Assembly (NCBI RefSeq): GCF_030445035.2
Contig: NC_080680.1
Location: 111,254,228 to 111,318,227, forward strand
Direction: 5' to 3'
Origin: Dasypus novemcinctus
Taxonomy: Eukaryota; Chordata; Mammalia; Cingulata; Dasypodidae
DNA length: 64,000 nt
The position numbers and the translations under genes were made by a program. Position 1 is the stretch's first letter. Every line of letters begins with the position of its first letter. Below are positions 44,944-57,605 of this stretch, one piece after another. The notes below the pieces were generated by a model. That model was not told the origin of the DNA and ran no database searches. It saw only the letters and a program-made list of their open reading frames with translations.

Positions 44944-47064
44944 TAAAAATGTAGAGGAGGAGAACTATGGGAAAGTGGTGTCAAACTAACAGGAATAGCT
45001 TAATGCTTTCACAAAAACAATGGAGAAAGAGTAAAAAACTACTTGGGGCACCTGCTTTGGGGGTGAGCAGACTAGGACAGTGCTACACAACTTCCAGGTG
45101 GGTGAGGGACAGAGAACCAAGAAGCCAAAAGGACAAATGTGAGTTACCAATCCCCTAGTGCAGTCAGAAGGACTCTGCTCCCTTACTACCAAGATATTAA
45201 GTGGGGATAAAATCCTTGGCTTCCTAAAGCCAGTTGGAGGGGAACAGACATCTTCCTCCCCATAGCTGTTTTCAGGGAAAATGGAGGGGGATTCAGGGTC
45301 CTTCTCTTCAGTGAATTGGGCCAACAGAGCCTGCTTTGAACCTCCGCTCTGGTGATTCAACACAGGAACACAGGAAAGCCCAGACCGAAACACCTCTGTG
45401 GAACGGTGCGCTGACGTGTGCCATCTGCTGGCCAATATGGACATTGCATGGACAAAAACTTGGTTCTCTCTATATACTACCATGGGAGAAAATCTGTGCC
45501 CCACTGGTGAGGCCCTGGCCTGATTTTCGTAACTTAAGCTGGGCAATTTTAAAGACTTACAATAAATTTAACTAAATATATATTAAAAAAAAAAACTGTG
45601 GAGAAAAAAACACAAAAGGCAATAGAGAGAGAAATTGGCCATTAGAGTAAATTCACCAACATATTCAGATGGTTAGCCAACCAAAAATTACAAGCCATAC
45701 TAGGAAACATGAAGAGATGGCCCAGCCAAAAGAAGTAACCAAAGATCCTGAGGAGATACAGGATTTAATACAATTAATCAGTGATAATCACACAACTCTC
45801 CTAAATCATTTCAAAGAATTTAAGAACATACAACTAAAGAAATAAAAGATATTAAGAAAACAATGTAAGAGCATAAAGAACAATTTGAAAACCTGCAAAG
45901 AAAAGTGATAGACCTTATGGGAATGAAAGACAGACCTTATGGCACATAGAGCAGAATTGAATTGCTCAAAGAAAGAATTAGTGATTTTGAAGACAGAACA
46001 TCTGACCTGGAAAAGACAGGAGAGCAGAAAGAGAAGAGAATGGAAAAAATGGAAGAGTCTCAGGGAATTGAATGACAATGCAAAATGCACAAATAATCGC
46101 ATTATTGGTGTCCCAGAAGGAGACGAGAATGGAAAAGGAGCAGAAATAAAATTTGAAGAAATAATGACTGAAAACTTCCCCTCCCTTAAGAAGGACATAA
46201 ATATCAATATCCAAGAAGGACAACTCACCCTAAACAGAATACATCCAAATAGACTTGCTCAAAGACACCTACTATTCAGAAGGACAAATATCAGAGATAA
46301 AGAGTGGACTCTGAAAGCAGCAAAAGAAAAGCAGAGCATCACACACAAGGGAAACGTGATAAGATTAAGTGCCGACCTCTCATCAGAAACCTTGGGGTGA
46401 GAAGAAAGTGGTATGATGTATTTAAGGTACTGAAAGAGAGAAACTGCCAGTCAAGAATTCTATATCCTGCAAAAGTGTCCTTCAAAACTGAGGGCGAGTT
46501 CGAGGTCTTCACAGACAAACAAAAACTGGTAGAATATGTTGTCCAAAGATCAGAACTACAAGAGATAGGAAAGGGAGTGCTGCAGCCTGAAAGGAAAGAA
46601 AAACATATTGTTAAAACATATCATGGTGTTTGTAACTAACAGCTATTATATGGGTATGACAGTGGTTGAAAGGAAAAGTTTAAGTTCATGTATGTTACTG
46701 GAAGGAAAACTAAAAACTGTGATATAAGGCTATATAAGATAGTAAAACCTCATATAAAACACGAATATGGGTGATATTTCATATATAAGACTATTTTTAC
46801 AAAATGTAAATACAAATATACTAGAGAGGAGGAAAAAGAATAACAGCTATGTATAGCAGGTACATAGAGACATTGAGAGGTGATTAATTTTTTTTTCTTT
46901 TTGTTTATTATTATCATTGGAATAATGAAAGAGCTCTGGGAATGATTAGGGTGATGAATGCACAAATATGTGATTACACTGACTACCAGAGATTGTGCTC
47001 TTTGGATGGATTTATCCTTTATGAATATGTATCAATAAAATTGATTTGGTTTTTTTTTTAAAAA
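44944..47064 (+). mobile_element. HAL1-like (ORF2-less) L1
   Basis: This plus-strand element has an L1-like 5'UTR (44944-45690), an ORF1 region (about 45700-46639) and an L1 3'UTR (46640-47060) with AATAAA near 47034, and no ORF2 between them. The 3'UTR matches that of the older L1 at 12080-12300: GCTATTATATGGGTATGACA against GCTATTATATGGGTGTGACA. ORF1 runs straight into 3'UTR where about 4 kb of ORF2 is expected. That is the structure of HAL1, a half-L1 that depends on L1 for reverse transcriptase. A deleted individual L1 copy is the alternative. Confidence 0.72.
45939..46639 (+). pseudogene. ORF1 of HAL1-like element, one frameshift
   Basis: Two overlapping frames together cover most of an L1-type ORF1. 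The first (45939-46400) has the end of the coiled coil and the RRM (NNRIIGVPEGDENGKG, IHPNRLAQRHLLF, IRLSADLSSET). The second (46304-46639) continues with the C-terminal domain (RRKWYDVFKVLKERN, RILYPAKVSF). The frame changes near 46396, where the intact L1 ORF1 reads [14 protein letters not shown] sequence and here the DNA reads CCTTGGGGTGAG. Otherwise the domains are well preserved. Confidence 0.75.
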
Positions 47065-47065
47065 A

Positions 47066-48083
47066 CCGCATGTGTCAGAGAGGATGTGGAGAGAGAGGAA
47101 CGCTTATTTGCTACTTGTGGAAATATGGAATGGTACAGCCATTGGCGGTTCCTAAGGATGTTAGATACAGATTTACATATGAACTGGCATACCACTATTA
47201 GGTGGTATGCCACCTCAGAAGAACTGAGAGCAGTGACATGAACAGATATCTGCACACTGATATTCATAGCGACACTATTCACAATTGCCAAAAGATGGAC
47301 ACAACCCATGTGTCCATCAACCAATGAGTGGATAAACAAAGTGCATGTCTACACATGATGGAATATTATACAGCTGTCAGAAGAAATGAAGTTATGAAGC
47401 GTATGACAACGTGGATGAACCTAGAGGACATTATGGTGAGTGAAGCAAGCCAGGCATGAAAGAAAATATTTTATGATTTCTCCATTATGAACTAAATATC
47501 GTGAGCAAACTACTGGAGTTAATTGCTAGAATATGTCACCAGAGAATAAAATGTCATTAGAGAATGGAAAGCTGAGGTTTAATCTGTGGAAAATTAGTAA
47601 AATGCTGTTCGTGAATGTTTGGAAATGAAAAGAAATGGTAAAAGTACATCATGGGATTTGTAATTAGTACAGCTAACATATGAGGATGTTAGTGGTTTGT
47701 TTTTTGGATTTTTCTTTATTTTTTGGAGTAATGAAAACACTCTAATATGGATCGAAATGATGCCTGCATGACTCTGTCATTATTCCAAATGCTATTGATT
47801 ATATATTTTAGATACTTAATGGTTTATGAACAAAAAATGATAGGGTGGTTTGGGGAAAAATACAGCAAATGTAAGATATGGACGATAGTAGAAATACTTT
47901 AACGATGTTTCATAATTTCTTATAAATGTTTCAAAACAATGTGAGGTATTAGATGTGGGATGAGGTATGGTAGTCCTGTATGATGTTATGCATGTTCATT
48001 TTGTAAGTTTACAACTTTTACTATAAACTTATTTTTATGTATGTTCACATATGAATGATATATTAATACTTCAATGAACTTTA
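47066..48083 (+). mobile_element. 5'-truncated L1: ORF2 end and 3'UTR
   Basis: The segment starts in ORF2 C-terminal sequence (GAGAGGATGTGGAGAGAGAGG near 47080, equivalent to 11316 in the old L1). It passes the ORF2 end near 47370-47460 and continues through an L1 3'UTR whose last 230 bp match 8588-8818. It ends in CTTCAATGAA at a SINE. The frame is broken. Confidence 0.82.
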
Positions 48084-48470
48084 TTTATTTATTTTTCTCC
48101 CCTCCCCACCCCGTCTGCTCTCTGTGTCCATTCACTGTGTGTTCTTCTGCATCCACTTGCATTATCAGGTGGCACCAGGAAACTGTCTTTTTTTGTTGCG
48201 TCATCTTGCTGCGTCAGCTTTCCTTGTATGCAGTGCCACTCCTGGGCGGGCTGCACTTTTTTCAAGTGGGACAGCTCTTCTTGTGGGGTGCACTCCTTGT
48301 GCGTGGGGCACCCCTACTTGGGGGAACCCCTGCGTGGCACGGCACTCCTTGCGCGCATCAGCACTGCACGTGGGCCAGCTCATCACACAGGTCAGAAGGC
48401 CCTGAGTATCAAATCCTGGACCTCCTATATTGTAGGCAGATGCTCTATCAGTTGAGTTGCGTCCGCTTCC
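48084..48470 (-). mobile_element. DAS-type SINE with target duplication
   Basis: This is a long DAS copy on the minus strand. The tail is the T-rich stretch at 48084-48100, and the head (complement GGGAAGCGGACGCAACTCAAC) is at the right end. It is flanked by CTTCAATGAACTTTA (48069-48083) and CTTCAATGTACTTTA (48471-48485), with one mismatch. It inserted at the 3' end of the preceding L1. Confidence 0.94.
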
Positions 48471-48485
48471 CTTCAATGTACTTTA

Positions 48486-50399
48486 GTACATTTTTTAATG
48501 AAAAAGATGTAGGAGAAAAAAAGTTTTTAGTAATTCATTAAGACACATAAGGAGAAAAGGGGCGGAAATGAGTATAATGTTGTCTGGAGACTCTTGATCG
48601 TATGTGTAATTTCATATATTTTTACATAAGTTTCAAAGTCAAGGAAATGTTTCTATAACTTGGAAAACTTTCTGAAAGATTTAAAGACCCCAATAAGCAA
48701 GATTCAAAATGTTCTGCAGTTTGTAAACAATTCTAATAATTTTTCATGGTGTTTGCATATGTCTGCACATTTTATGTTATACACATAGAATATAAGACCT
48801 GAAATGATCATGAATCCTCTTTTCATATAACAATTTCCATTTATAGCCAATTGTTAGATTGCTAGGACATATTTTATTCAAATCCAAATGCAAACACTTT
48901 AAATTGTTTTTAAATTGTTCCCACTCATTGATATTCTTTTATTAATAACATTAATTTTCTCTCATTAAACTAAGTGATAGTTATGCTCTTACACAAACAC
49001 ACAAAAATACAAATATAGAAGAGAGGCCAAGAGAGCTAGAAAAACAAACCATCAGAACAACAGGAAGCTATCTTACCCCTTACTACACCATATATATATA
49101 TATATATATGATGCTATCCTAGGATTTCAAATTATTTAGGAACTGGCATTTTTATGCACCGGTGTCATACATGAATAAATATTTGCATGCAACTTGATTC
49201 TAATGACTGTGCAGTGCCTGATTCTATGTATCATCCATAAATTTAAAGTGATCCTTTGGTATAGACATTGAGATGCCTTTCAATCTTCCTGTAATGTAAA
49301 TATTTGTGTAAGTGGATTTTGTAACATTTATCTTTGTGAAAATATCTTATTTTCTGAAGATATATTCCAGAAGGTTAATTTCTATATTAGATATTTCTAC
49401 ACATAATGGCAAGATATTTTATACATTGTCAAATAAACAACTGCAAATAGTATCCCAATTTATAGTTATGGAGATACTTTCTTAGTTTGTCAGATTCTTG
49501 AAAATACAGTTTACTATAATTTTATTTTAATATTTATATAAATATATATGTAATTTTTAAATTAATTGCCTTCTTAGATATTTTGATTTTCATGGGTTCT
49601 TTTTTCTCATAGGTATATTTAAAAAATCATTAAATGCTGTATGTAACAAATGTTACATTGTAATTAATTTAAAGATTATGAGGTAGCATTTAAAATTATT
49701 ATGCAAGATCATTGAAATAGTTTCCTTTCTGGTTTAACCTTTTTTATATCACACACACATATACACACGTCTGTTTTATCATTTCTAGGTTCTGTTTTCA
49801 CTTTTAAGAAATTATTCCACCTCAAGTTTTTTGTCTATATTGAAATGTACATCTTTTCCTTCAAAGGGCAAAAATAATCCCCAAAGCATTTTGAAACTAT
49901 TTCATAATTTATTACTAGACATGCGGCATTGCTTGGCAATGTACAGTAAATATCAACCCTCACTTTCTGGATTGCCATTTCGACTCTTAAATACATCCTT
50001 TCCAATGACATCAATTTTTCAATTCAACTATCTCTTCCGTTATTGATTGTGAATTTTGTGTTCTGTTGTGTTCTGCAATAGATTTTGGATAGAATATGCG
50101 TAGGCATCAAATATTAGTATTTCAGTTAAGATACACAAATGACATAGCAGATTGCATTGAAAATATTTTTCTCCCATTTTGCTTTTGGGCCACATTTTTC
50201 ACCCCAAGTAATAAATACATATACTTCTGGAACTTGTGCTGCCCTCTCAATGCAGGTCTTTTGCTCTTCTCCATACTATCTTAAAAATACCTTTATAATA
50301 ATTCTTATTTTCTGGTACAGCTGGCCCTACCATTTTATCCTTTTTAAAATTTTTTATTGAATGTATATTGAATTCTTTGGGGCTCAAAATTTTCTCTGT
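48486..50399. other. AT-rich region, no gene recognised
   Basis: About 1.9 kb carries only short frames without family resemblance. It contains a TA microsatellite (49090-49109) and a short CA-rich stretch (49751-49768). I recognise no gene or clear interspersed repeat. Confidence 0.5.
49090..49109. repeat. (TA)n microsatellite
   Basis: About nine uninterrupted TA units lie in AT-rich sequence. It is probably length-polymorphic. Confidence 0.9.
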
Positions 50400-51225
50400 G
50401 GGAATGTTCATGATTCTGATTTTAAATTGTGAATGGAATTCTAAATTCAGTTTCCTAATTCTTCTTTTGTCAGATTTGGCAATGTTTTACTAACAATGAG
50501 TTCATTTCATTGAGATTTCCAAATCTATTCACACCACTTTTGAAATATCATTTTATCTGTTGAAAAATGTTTAATTATGTCCTTTTATTTCTGATGTTGA
50601 CATTTATGCCTCTCTCTGTTTCTCTTGATCAGTCTTAACATACCTTTATCAAGTTTATTACTCTTTTCAATAAGTCTATCTTTGCTTCCATTATTCCTCT
50701 ATCTATCCTTGTTTCCCATTTCATTAATTTGAGTTTTATTTTTCCTTATATTTGTCACCTTTTAGTTAGTTTCCTATCAATTTTGGAAAATTCTTGTGAT
50801 TGCCAGCTTTGCTTCTTTATATCTAAATCATGCATTGTAAGTTAGAAATTTTCCTTTGACTTTTATTTTTGGCAACTAATACTTCTTAATATATAGTATT
50901 TAAAAATGAATTACCACATATTATCTAAATTCCTTTTTGAATTCATATCTGAACTATGTGATATTTATGAAGACACATTTTAATTTTCAAACACGTTGGG
51001 ACTTTCAGTATGCTCATTCATTAATACTAATTTCCATTTAACCATATTTTGAACAGAATCTAACCTGCCTGTGGTTGTGACATTTTGATTTTGTTAATAA
51101 TTATTTTAAGTTCCACATATTGCTATTTTTTAAAAATCCATTGGAACTTGAAAAAAAATTTCTTGTTCAAATCTTCTATATAATTTTAGATTAATTTCAG
51201 GTTAATAAACTAATTGCTTAAAGTA
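50400..51225 (-). mobile_element. Ancient L1 ORF2 fragment, minus strand
   Basis: Complement-of-L1 wording is recognisable: CTTGATCAGTCTTAACATAC near 50624, then ATCAAGTTTATTACTCTTTTC, the same order as in the intact L1 between reverse transcriptase and endonuclease. It is highly diverged, with no open frame. Confidence 0.6.
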
Positions 51226-51230
51226 AAAAG

Positions 51231-51605
51231 CATGAAAAAATACCATGCAAAAAGTAACAAAAAAACCACCACAAAGCTACTAGAACTTTGTTGTGAACTA
51301 CTAGACAAGTTCATCAAACTTGGCAGGGAGCAAGATTAATTCTTAGTGCTTCTATACACGACTAATGAGCAGTCTGAGTAGGAAGTCAGAAAAAAATTTT
51401 CATTTACAATAACCACTAAAAGAATAAATATTCAGGAATAAACTTAATCAGGGACATAAAGGACCTGTATTTAGAAAACTAGAAAATGTTGTAATAGAAA
51501 CCAAGGCCTAAATAAATGGAAGGACATTCCATGTTTATGTATTGGAAGACTCCATATGTTATGATGTCAGTTCTACCTAAACTGATTTACAGAACAATGC
51601 ATTTA
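51231..51605 (+). mobile_element. L1 ORF2 fragment, plus strand
   Basis: TTTACAATAACCACTAAAAGAATAAATATTC-like wording near 51402 and TAAATGGAAGGACATTCCATG near 51513 match the reverse transcriptase/thumb part of L1 ORF2 (10195-10345 in the old L1). It sits between two minus-strand L1 fragments, so this spot holds L1 pieces in both orientations. Confidence 0.75.
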
Positions 51606-52140
51606 TTAAAATGAATTGATCACATATGTTTGCATCAATCCGTAGATTCTATTCCACTCCACTGATTTAAATGACTAAACTTATGTCATGGAATTAATTT
51701 GTTTACTAAAGTATTAAGTGTGGAAAAGAGACAGTGTTAACTTCTTCAAATTATTTATTTTTTAATAATTGTGTTGAGCATATTAGGTCATTTTAATTTT
51801 TATATACCATTTGAAAACGTCTTGTCAATTTCCACAAAAATGCCTCCTAGGATTTTAATTAAGACTGTGTTTAAGTATATAAATCCTTTTGAGGTGAATG
51901 AGCATTTTGAAAACAATAATTTGATTCATGAATATATTATGCCTTCATTTATTTAGATTTTCTTTAATTTAATTAACAATGCTTAATCATTTTTATTGTA
52001 CAGCTATTAAAAGTTTTTGTTACTTTGCTCCTAATATTTTATCTTTATGCAAATATGAATGCATTTTTTAAATTCTTTCTTTTAAAAGCTTGTTGCTAAT
52101 CTATAGGAATTTCATTGTTTTCCGTGTATTAACTTTCTAC
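51606..52140 (-). mobile_element. Ancient L1 ORF2 fragment, minus strand
   Basis: The plus strand reads GTCTTGTCAATTTCCACAAA and AATGCCTCCTAGGATTTTAA near 51820-51860, the complement of a well-known L1 ORF2 region. There is no open frame. It abuts the plus-strand fragment at 51605. Confidence 0.65.
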
Positions 52141-52213
52141 TGGGCATCCAGGTTAAATGTACATATTTCCCCAGTGGTTTTTTGTTAGACTCTTAATGGT
52201 TTTATAGGGAGAC

Positions 52214-52420
52214 CAGTGGTTCTCCAGTGGGGGTTATTTTGCCCCTCAAGAGATATTTGGCCATGTTTGGAGACGTTTCTGGTTCTACCACTAGGAGAAT
52301 GCTCCTTCCATTTAACAGCGAGGGAGTAAAGTTTCTACTAAACAGTTTACATTGCACAGGGCAGCTACACAGAGCAACCTTTTTCTGGGCTTAATGTAGT
52401 AGGGAGGTTGAGAAACCCTG
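52214..52420 (+). mobile_element. MER5A-like hAT DNA transposon
   Basis: The unit of about 207 bp begins CAGTGGTTCTCCA and ends with GAGAAACCCTG, imperfect terminal inverted repeats typical of MER5A (CAGTGGTTCT...AGAACCACTG). The interior has ATTTTGCCCCTCAAGAGATA and TTGGCCATGTTTGGAGACG. It is nonautonomous. The left edge of the segmental duplication falls within it near 52289. Confidence 0.88.
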
Positions 52421-53329
52421 GTATAAATAATCATGTTGGCTGCAATAGATAATGTCACTTCCTTTTTTCCAGTCTCTGTCTCTTTTATGTGTGTGTGTGT
52501 GTGTTTGTTTTTACTACCTTAGTGCTCTGTTTAGGGCTCCCAGCACAATATTGAATAGAAAGCGGTTTCGAGCTTTATGTCCTCAACACCTTTCCAGAAT
52601 TTGAAAAATGATTGAGAACCTCAAGTAGGTTTTCTTGATGCTGACTTTATTATTGATGGCCACTTTAATATACATTAAAACTGAGAAAAATGTATTTTTT
52701 ATTAATGCACTAAAAATAACAATCCCCATTATATGGGAACATAAATATTGTATTTATAATAAAAAACTATATTTTGTTCAACAAAAATATGAGATTTTGG
52801 AATTTTTTAAATGCCTCGTTTAATAGGATACAGAGAACTTGTCTGCTGCTACATTAAATCTGTTGAAATATTTTGTTTTTTGTTGAAGTATATGAAGGAA
52901 ATCCTGACTCATACAGGTATATGTTGGGGAAAGGAGAAGTACTGTAATATAATTTGTAAATTATTGTAGTTATTCTCTTTTGATAATATACTGAAACTTG
53001 CCAAGAAATTGTTTCTTAAAGCTTAGTTGCAGTGTGAAATCTGAAACCATGTTTCTTAACTTGTTTTGCTTCTTATGTTAAAATTCATCGAGTTAATATG
53101 GAATTTTAATGGATCTTTTACCCATGCATAAATTTGTAACATCATGCATTGTTCATTTGGAAAACTACTGATTTGTCGAGTGTGTTAGTTTCCAGGTGCT
53201 GGCAGGACCAATCTCTTTGAAGGCTCTAGGACACCATCTTCCGTGGTCTTTGCCAAGCTTCTGCATGGTTGTGGCAGCGTAACTCCTGATCCAGCGCTTG
53301 ACACACGAACTGATATTGTTTTTTCACGA

Positions 53330-56300
53330 GTCATGTTTATCCCATTGTTTTATAGCTAATGTGTTATTTTGTCTGTTGTCAAATTTACTGGCATAAAATT
53401 GGCATAAAAGTATTCATAATATTCACTTACTGTTTTAATATTTGTTCGTTCCTGTAATTGCTATTTTTTTACTCTCTTTTTTCTCTTTTCCCATGATTAG
53501 TCTTGATGGGGACTTACCAAGTTTAATAATCTTTTCAAAGTATCAAGTTTGACTTGTAAAAGGTTTGGTTCTCTTTTCATCTTTCCCTGATTTATCTTTT
53601 TCTATAGCCTTTCACTTTTCAACATCATATAGTTTGTTCATTTTATTTGAGCTTCTTAAAGTGGAGATGTAAATCATTGTTTTAAAAATTATTTCCTATA
53701 GAAAACTAACGTTTTCCCTCTTAGCGCTGCTTTAACTACATCCCACCAATTTTTAAATATGGATTTTTCTTTATAATTTAATTCCAAGTATTTTCCAATT
53801 TCTCTGTCCATTTCTTTTTGTCATCTGTGTGTATCCTATAACTATTATTCAGGTGAAGTTGGTTGATACATCTGTCATTATCTTCATGGTTGATTTTTGT
53901 TTATATTTGCATAAATTCCCAAGGAAGTCATGATAAAATATTCCAGTATGATTGTGGACTTGTCTACTTCTTCATTATATTACTCCATTTTAACTTAATG
54001 TATGCTATTGAGTGCATACGCATTTTGATAGTTATGTTCCCTGATGAATTTTACTTTTATTATTATAAAATGCTCCACTTTATATCTGACGACATTCTTT
54101 CCTTAAAGTTTATTTTGTCTGTTTGATGTATCCATTTCTACTTTCATGTCATGTGAGTCTTCCTACTTTCCTATGCTTGTAATTTCCATGAAACATTTTC
54201 TATCCCTTTACTTTCATATCATGTGAGTCTTTATGTGTCTTATTTGGCTCTTGTAGCATCCTAAGATTGTCCTACTTTTATAATCAGTCTGAAAAACCAT
54301 AACTTCTAAAAAAAGTGTTTCAGTGCATTTTTATATAATGTAATTACTGATATATTTAAGCTTAAGTCTATATTTTGCTATTTCTTTTACATTTTTCTCT
54401 TCTGTTCATTCTTTTGTTTCTATTTTCCTGCCTGTGGCTTTCATTTGTAGAATAGAATTTTTTAAAAATGTCTTTTTATTTTCTCTATTGATGTTACAGC
54501 TGTACATTTTATTATTGTTATCTGTTAATGATTGCTCTTAGGTTAACAAAATTCATCATTAACCTACCAAAGTTTCTGTTAGGGGTACTATTAAAAGTGA
54601 TTTTATCAAATTGTCAGTCCAGAGATTCAGGTCCCCTGGGTATACATTAAACCCTGGCACCAACTACAGTTCCAGTAAAAGTAACAGGCGAGGCTTGTGG
54701 ACAAAGATCACATCTGAGTCCAGCTCCATCACACAGAAACACAAACTCCAAACAAAGTAGGGCCAACTGACATGGCACTGAACTCCATCTGCCATGACCA
54801 TAGAACCTGTGGGTCTCTGCAGCCTTCAAAAGAACCAATACCTTGGGTTGCATCTACTTTTATCTGTCTCTGGGACTCTGCTGAGGTGTGCATAAGGGCA
54901 ACCACTCTCATAACCTCCCAGTTCTTTTTGGAGACTCATAGCCATATAAACTCATTTGTCCTTTCCATTTCCCCCTTTTATTCAGGTCAAAAAGCATTTT
55001 TAACTCCTGGTATTATATGTAGATTGAGATATTCTGCTGGTCCAAGTTGACCCTTTTTTTCAAGGTCATTGTCTAGTTACATCATCAGCTGGTACTTGGT
55101 AGTAATCCCTCGGTGCCAGGGAGACTCATCCCCGGGAGTCATGTCCCACGCTGGGGGGAAGGCAACACTTTACATGCTGAGTTTGGCTTCAAGACTGGCC
55201 ACATTTGAGCAACACAGAGGCTCTCAGGAGGTAACTCTTAGGCACCCTGCAGCTCTAGGCCTTGTTCTTATTTCAGGTGCACAGGCTTACAAGCATGGTC
55301 ATTAGTATCAAGGGCTCATTGTTGGACCCTCCTTCTTTTTTGGTCTTTGCCATTGCACTTGGGGGATTGTTGCTGAATCTCTGGACTGACCATGTGATAG
55401 CCAGGCCCTGGGCCTCAACAGACTTGCAGCTCCTACACTCTGGTTTATTGGACTTACCACAGTCAGCAACGTGGAGGTGAAGAAGGTCAACCACCACACC
55501 AGGGAGCCAAGTATGTCTACAACTGAAAGCAGGAGAATTGTATCCAGCATCCATGTGGCATCTAAGCCCCCTCATGATATAGATGTGGAGTGGACACAAC
55601 CATTCCAGGGTCCACAGGATGGAGGAATAAAGAATGGATTAGAGTGGACTTACTGATATTCTATTCATGAACTATTGTGATTAGTAATCAAAGAAAATGT
55701 GGCATTGGTGTGGAGAAAGTGGCCATGGTGGCTGCTGGGGGTAGGGAGTAGGAGGAAGAGATGTGATGTGGGGCATTTTCAGGACTTAGAGTTATCCTGG
55801 GTGGTGCTGCAGGGACAGTTACCAGACATTGTATGTCCTCCCATGGCCCACTGGGTGGACTGTGGGAGAGTGTGGGCTATGGTGTGGACCATTGACTATG
55901 AGGTGCAGCGGTGCTCAGAGATGTATTCACCAAATGCAATGAATGTCTCATGATGATGGAGGATGTTGTTGTTAAGGGCAGAGGAGTGGAGTGAGGAGGG
56001 TGGGGGGTATATGGAGACCTCATTTTTTTAATGTAATCTTAAAAAAATAAATAAAGAGAAAAAAATAAAATAAAATAAAAGTGATTTTAAAGCATTTCCC
56101 ACATTACAAATTTAAAATCCTTTCAGCTTAATACTTCTATTTATCCTCATTGTTCTTACTATATTTATTGTACTTTAAACTTTGGCCTACATTGTAAACC
56201 CCATTCTACAATTTTATTATTTTTACTTGGCAGTTGAAGCAATCAGGTATACATTAAGGGGATTAAAGGAAAAAATGAGGCAATATGTTTGATATTTGCC

Positions 56301-56813
56301 CACATATTTGACATTTCCATATCTTTGTGTAGTACTTAGTTTCTCTCTGTATCATTTCCCTCCATCTTGAGGAACATCCTCTAGCATTATTTTAAATATG
56401 AGTCTGTTGGTGATGAATTATCTCAAGCCTCAACTATCTGAAAGTGCCTTTATTTAATTTTTGTTCTGAAGAATATTTCTGCTCAGTAAAGAATTTTTGG
56501 GTAACAGTTTTACTTATTGTAATTATTTTAAATTTCATCCCTTTCAAGATATCATTCTATTATCTCCTTTCTTCCACTGGTTTTGATGAGAACTCATCCA
56601 TGGTTCATATCCCCCTCCCTATGTAAAGATCTGTATTCTCTGACTCTTTATTTTTAATTAAATGATGGTGGTTTCATTTTATATGTCTTGCTCATATCTA
56701 ATTCAATGTTTTTCATCTTATTTGGGAAATATTTGAACATGATCTCTTTTACGTATTTTTCCTGCCACTTTAACTTTCTTTTCTTTTTCTGTCATTTCAG
56801 TTACATGGACTTG
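53330..56813 (-). mobile_element. Ancient L1 on minus strand, in duplication copy B
   Basis: The remnant is the same as at 39130-41050: complement-of-ORF2 wording near 53500-53560 and AACTACATCCCACCAATTTT near 53735, with a 5'-region-like end near 56560. It is interrupted by the twin-primed L1 at 54606-56076. No frame is open. Confidence 0.72.
54606..56076 (+). mobile_element. L1 insertion with 5' inversion (twin priming)
   Basis: A perfect 13-bp duplication, AAAAGTGATTTTA (54593-54605 and 56077-56089), flanks it, and copy A of the segmental duplication supplies the empty site (40295). The right part (about 55374-56076) is L1 3'UTR in sense with an A-rich tail. The left part (about 54614-55373) is the adjoining upstream part of the same 3'UTR in reverse. 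At the inversion point about 16 bases (AATCTCTGGACTGAC and its complement at the left end) are used twice. This is the mark of twin priming. Confidence 0.92.
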
Positions 56814-57094
56814 AGAAAATTTGATATTATTCCACAAATTACTGATATCCTCTTCATTTTTATACAACATAATCTATTAGTTGCCCCTCTTTAATTTTCA
56901 GATTGAATTTTTCTTACATTCCACTTAATCTTTCTTCTCACATTTACAATGTATTTTTAAGCCCAAGCATTCAGGTTTTTATTTCAATTATTGTATTTTA
57001 CATGTTTACAAGTTTTTTTTATTACTTTACACATTTCAGTTTATGTTCTCTTCTGAATCTCCCTATTAATCCCTAATTTAGACCAAGTGGTAAT

Positions 57095-57605
57095 TTAAAA
57101 ATAGACCCAAATTCTTTGAAACTACACCCATTGGAAGTTGGCTTCTATTTCCTCTTTCCTTGATTTGGGTCTTGCATATAAATGTTTTGAAGAATAATTT
57201 ATGGCAGAAGTAAAACTAGCCTTTAAGAGAACCTACAACTTCTAAATTATTTTCATGGACGCTTGAAGCACCTTTTAAGAAGTTCAGCTACTGTGCTCTA
57301 AAATCCACGTGGAGAGTTCCTGAGACAGCGTGAAGTAGGAAAGACCATCAGCTGCACCCAACATTTAAAATAGCCCCACCTGCGCACCAGCCATGTGAAT
57401 AAATCACTTGTGACCTCTAGAGTGGACAAGTCTTAATCTGATTACAACTGAGTGACTCCAGTAGGTATCAGGTGGGATAGAAGCATTGACTAGCCTTGAT
57501 CTCCTCAAATTTCTGACCTAAAATGTGCCTGTAATAAAAATCACTGTTCTTTTAAGCCCTTTGGAGTAGCATGCTGTATAGTATGAAAAACCAGAACAAA
57601 ATTTA
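57095..57605 (+). mobile_element. MLT1-like MaLR LTR
   Basis: The right end, TGCCTGTAATAAAAATCACT followed by GTTCTTTTAAGCCCTTTGG, has the poly(A) signal and the TTTTAAGCC motif usual at the end of MLT1 LTRs. Upstream are CAGCCATGTGAATAAATC and TAGAGTGGACAAGTCTTAAT, in the order of that family. MaLRs are old nonautonomous class III LTR elements. The left edge is approximate. Confidence 0.75.

Larger units (their letters stand above)
52289..56813. repeat. Segmental duplication, copy B
   Basis: This is the partner of 37968-41051, in direct orientation about 14 kb away. It contains the same MER5A end, the same unassigned repeat (with a deletion) and the same ancient minus-strand L1, plus a later 1.47-kb L1 insertion at 54606-56076. 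Without that insertion its length (about 3.05 kb) matches copy A. The ancient L1 seems to continue past 56813, while copy A stops, again pointing to B as the source. Confidence 0.9.
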
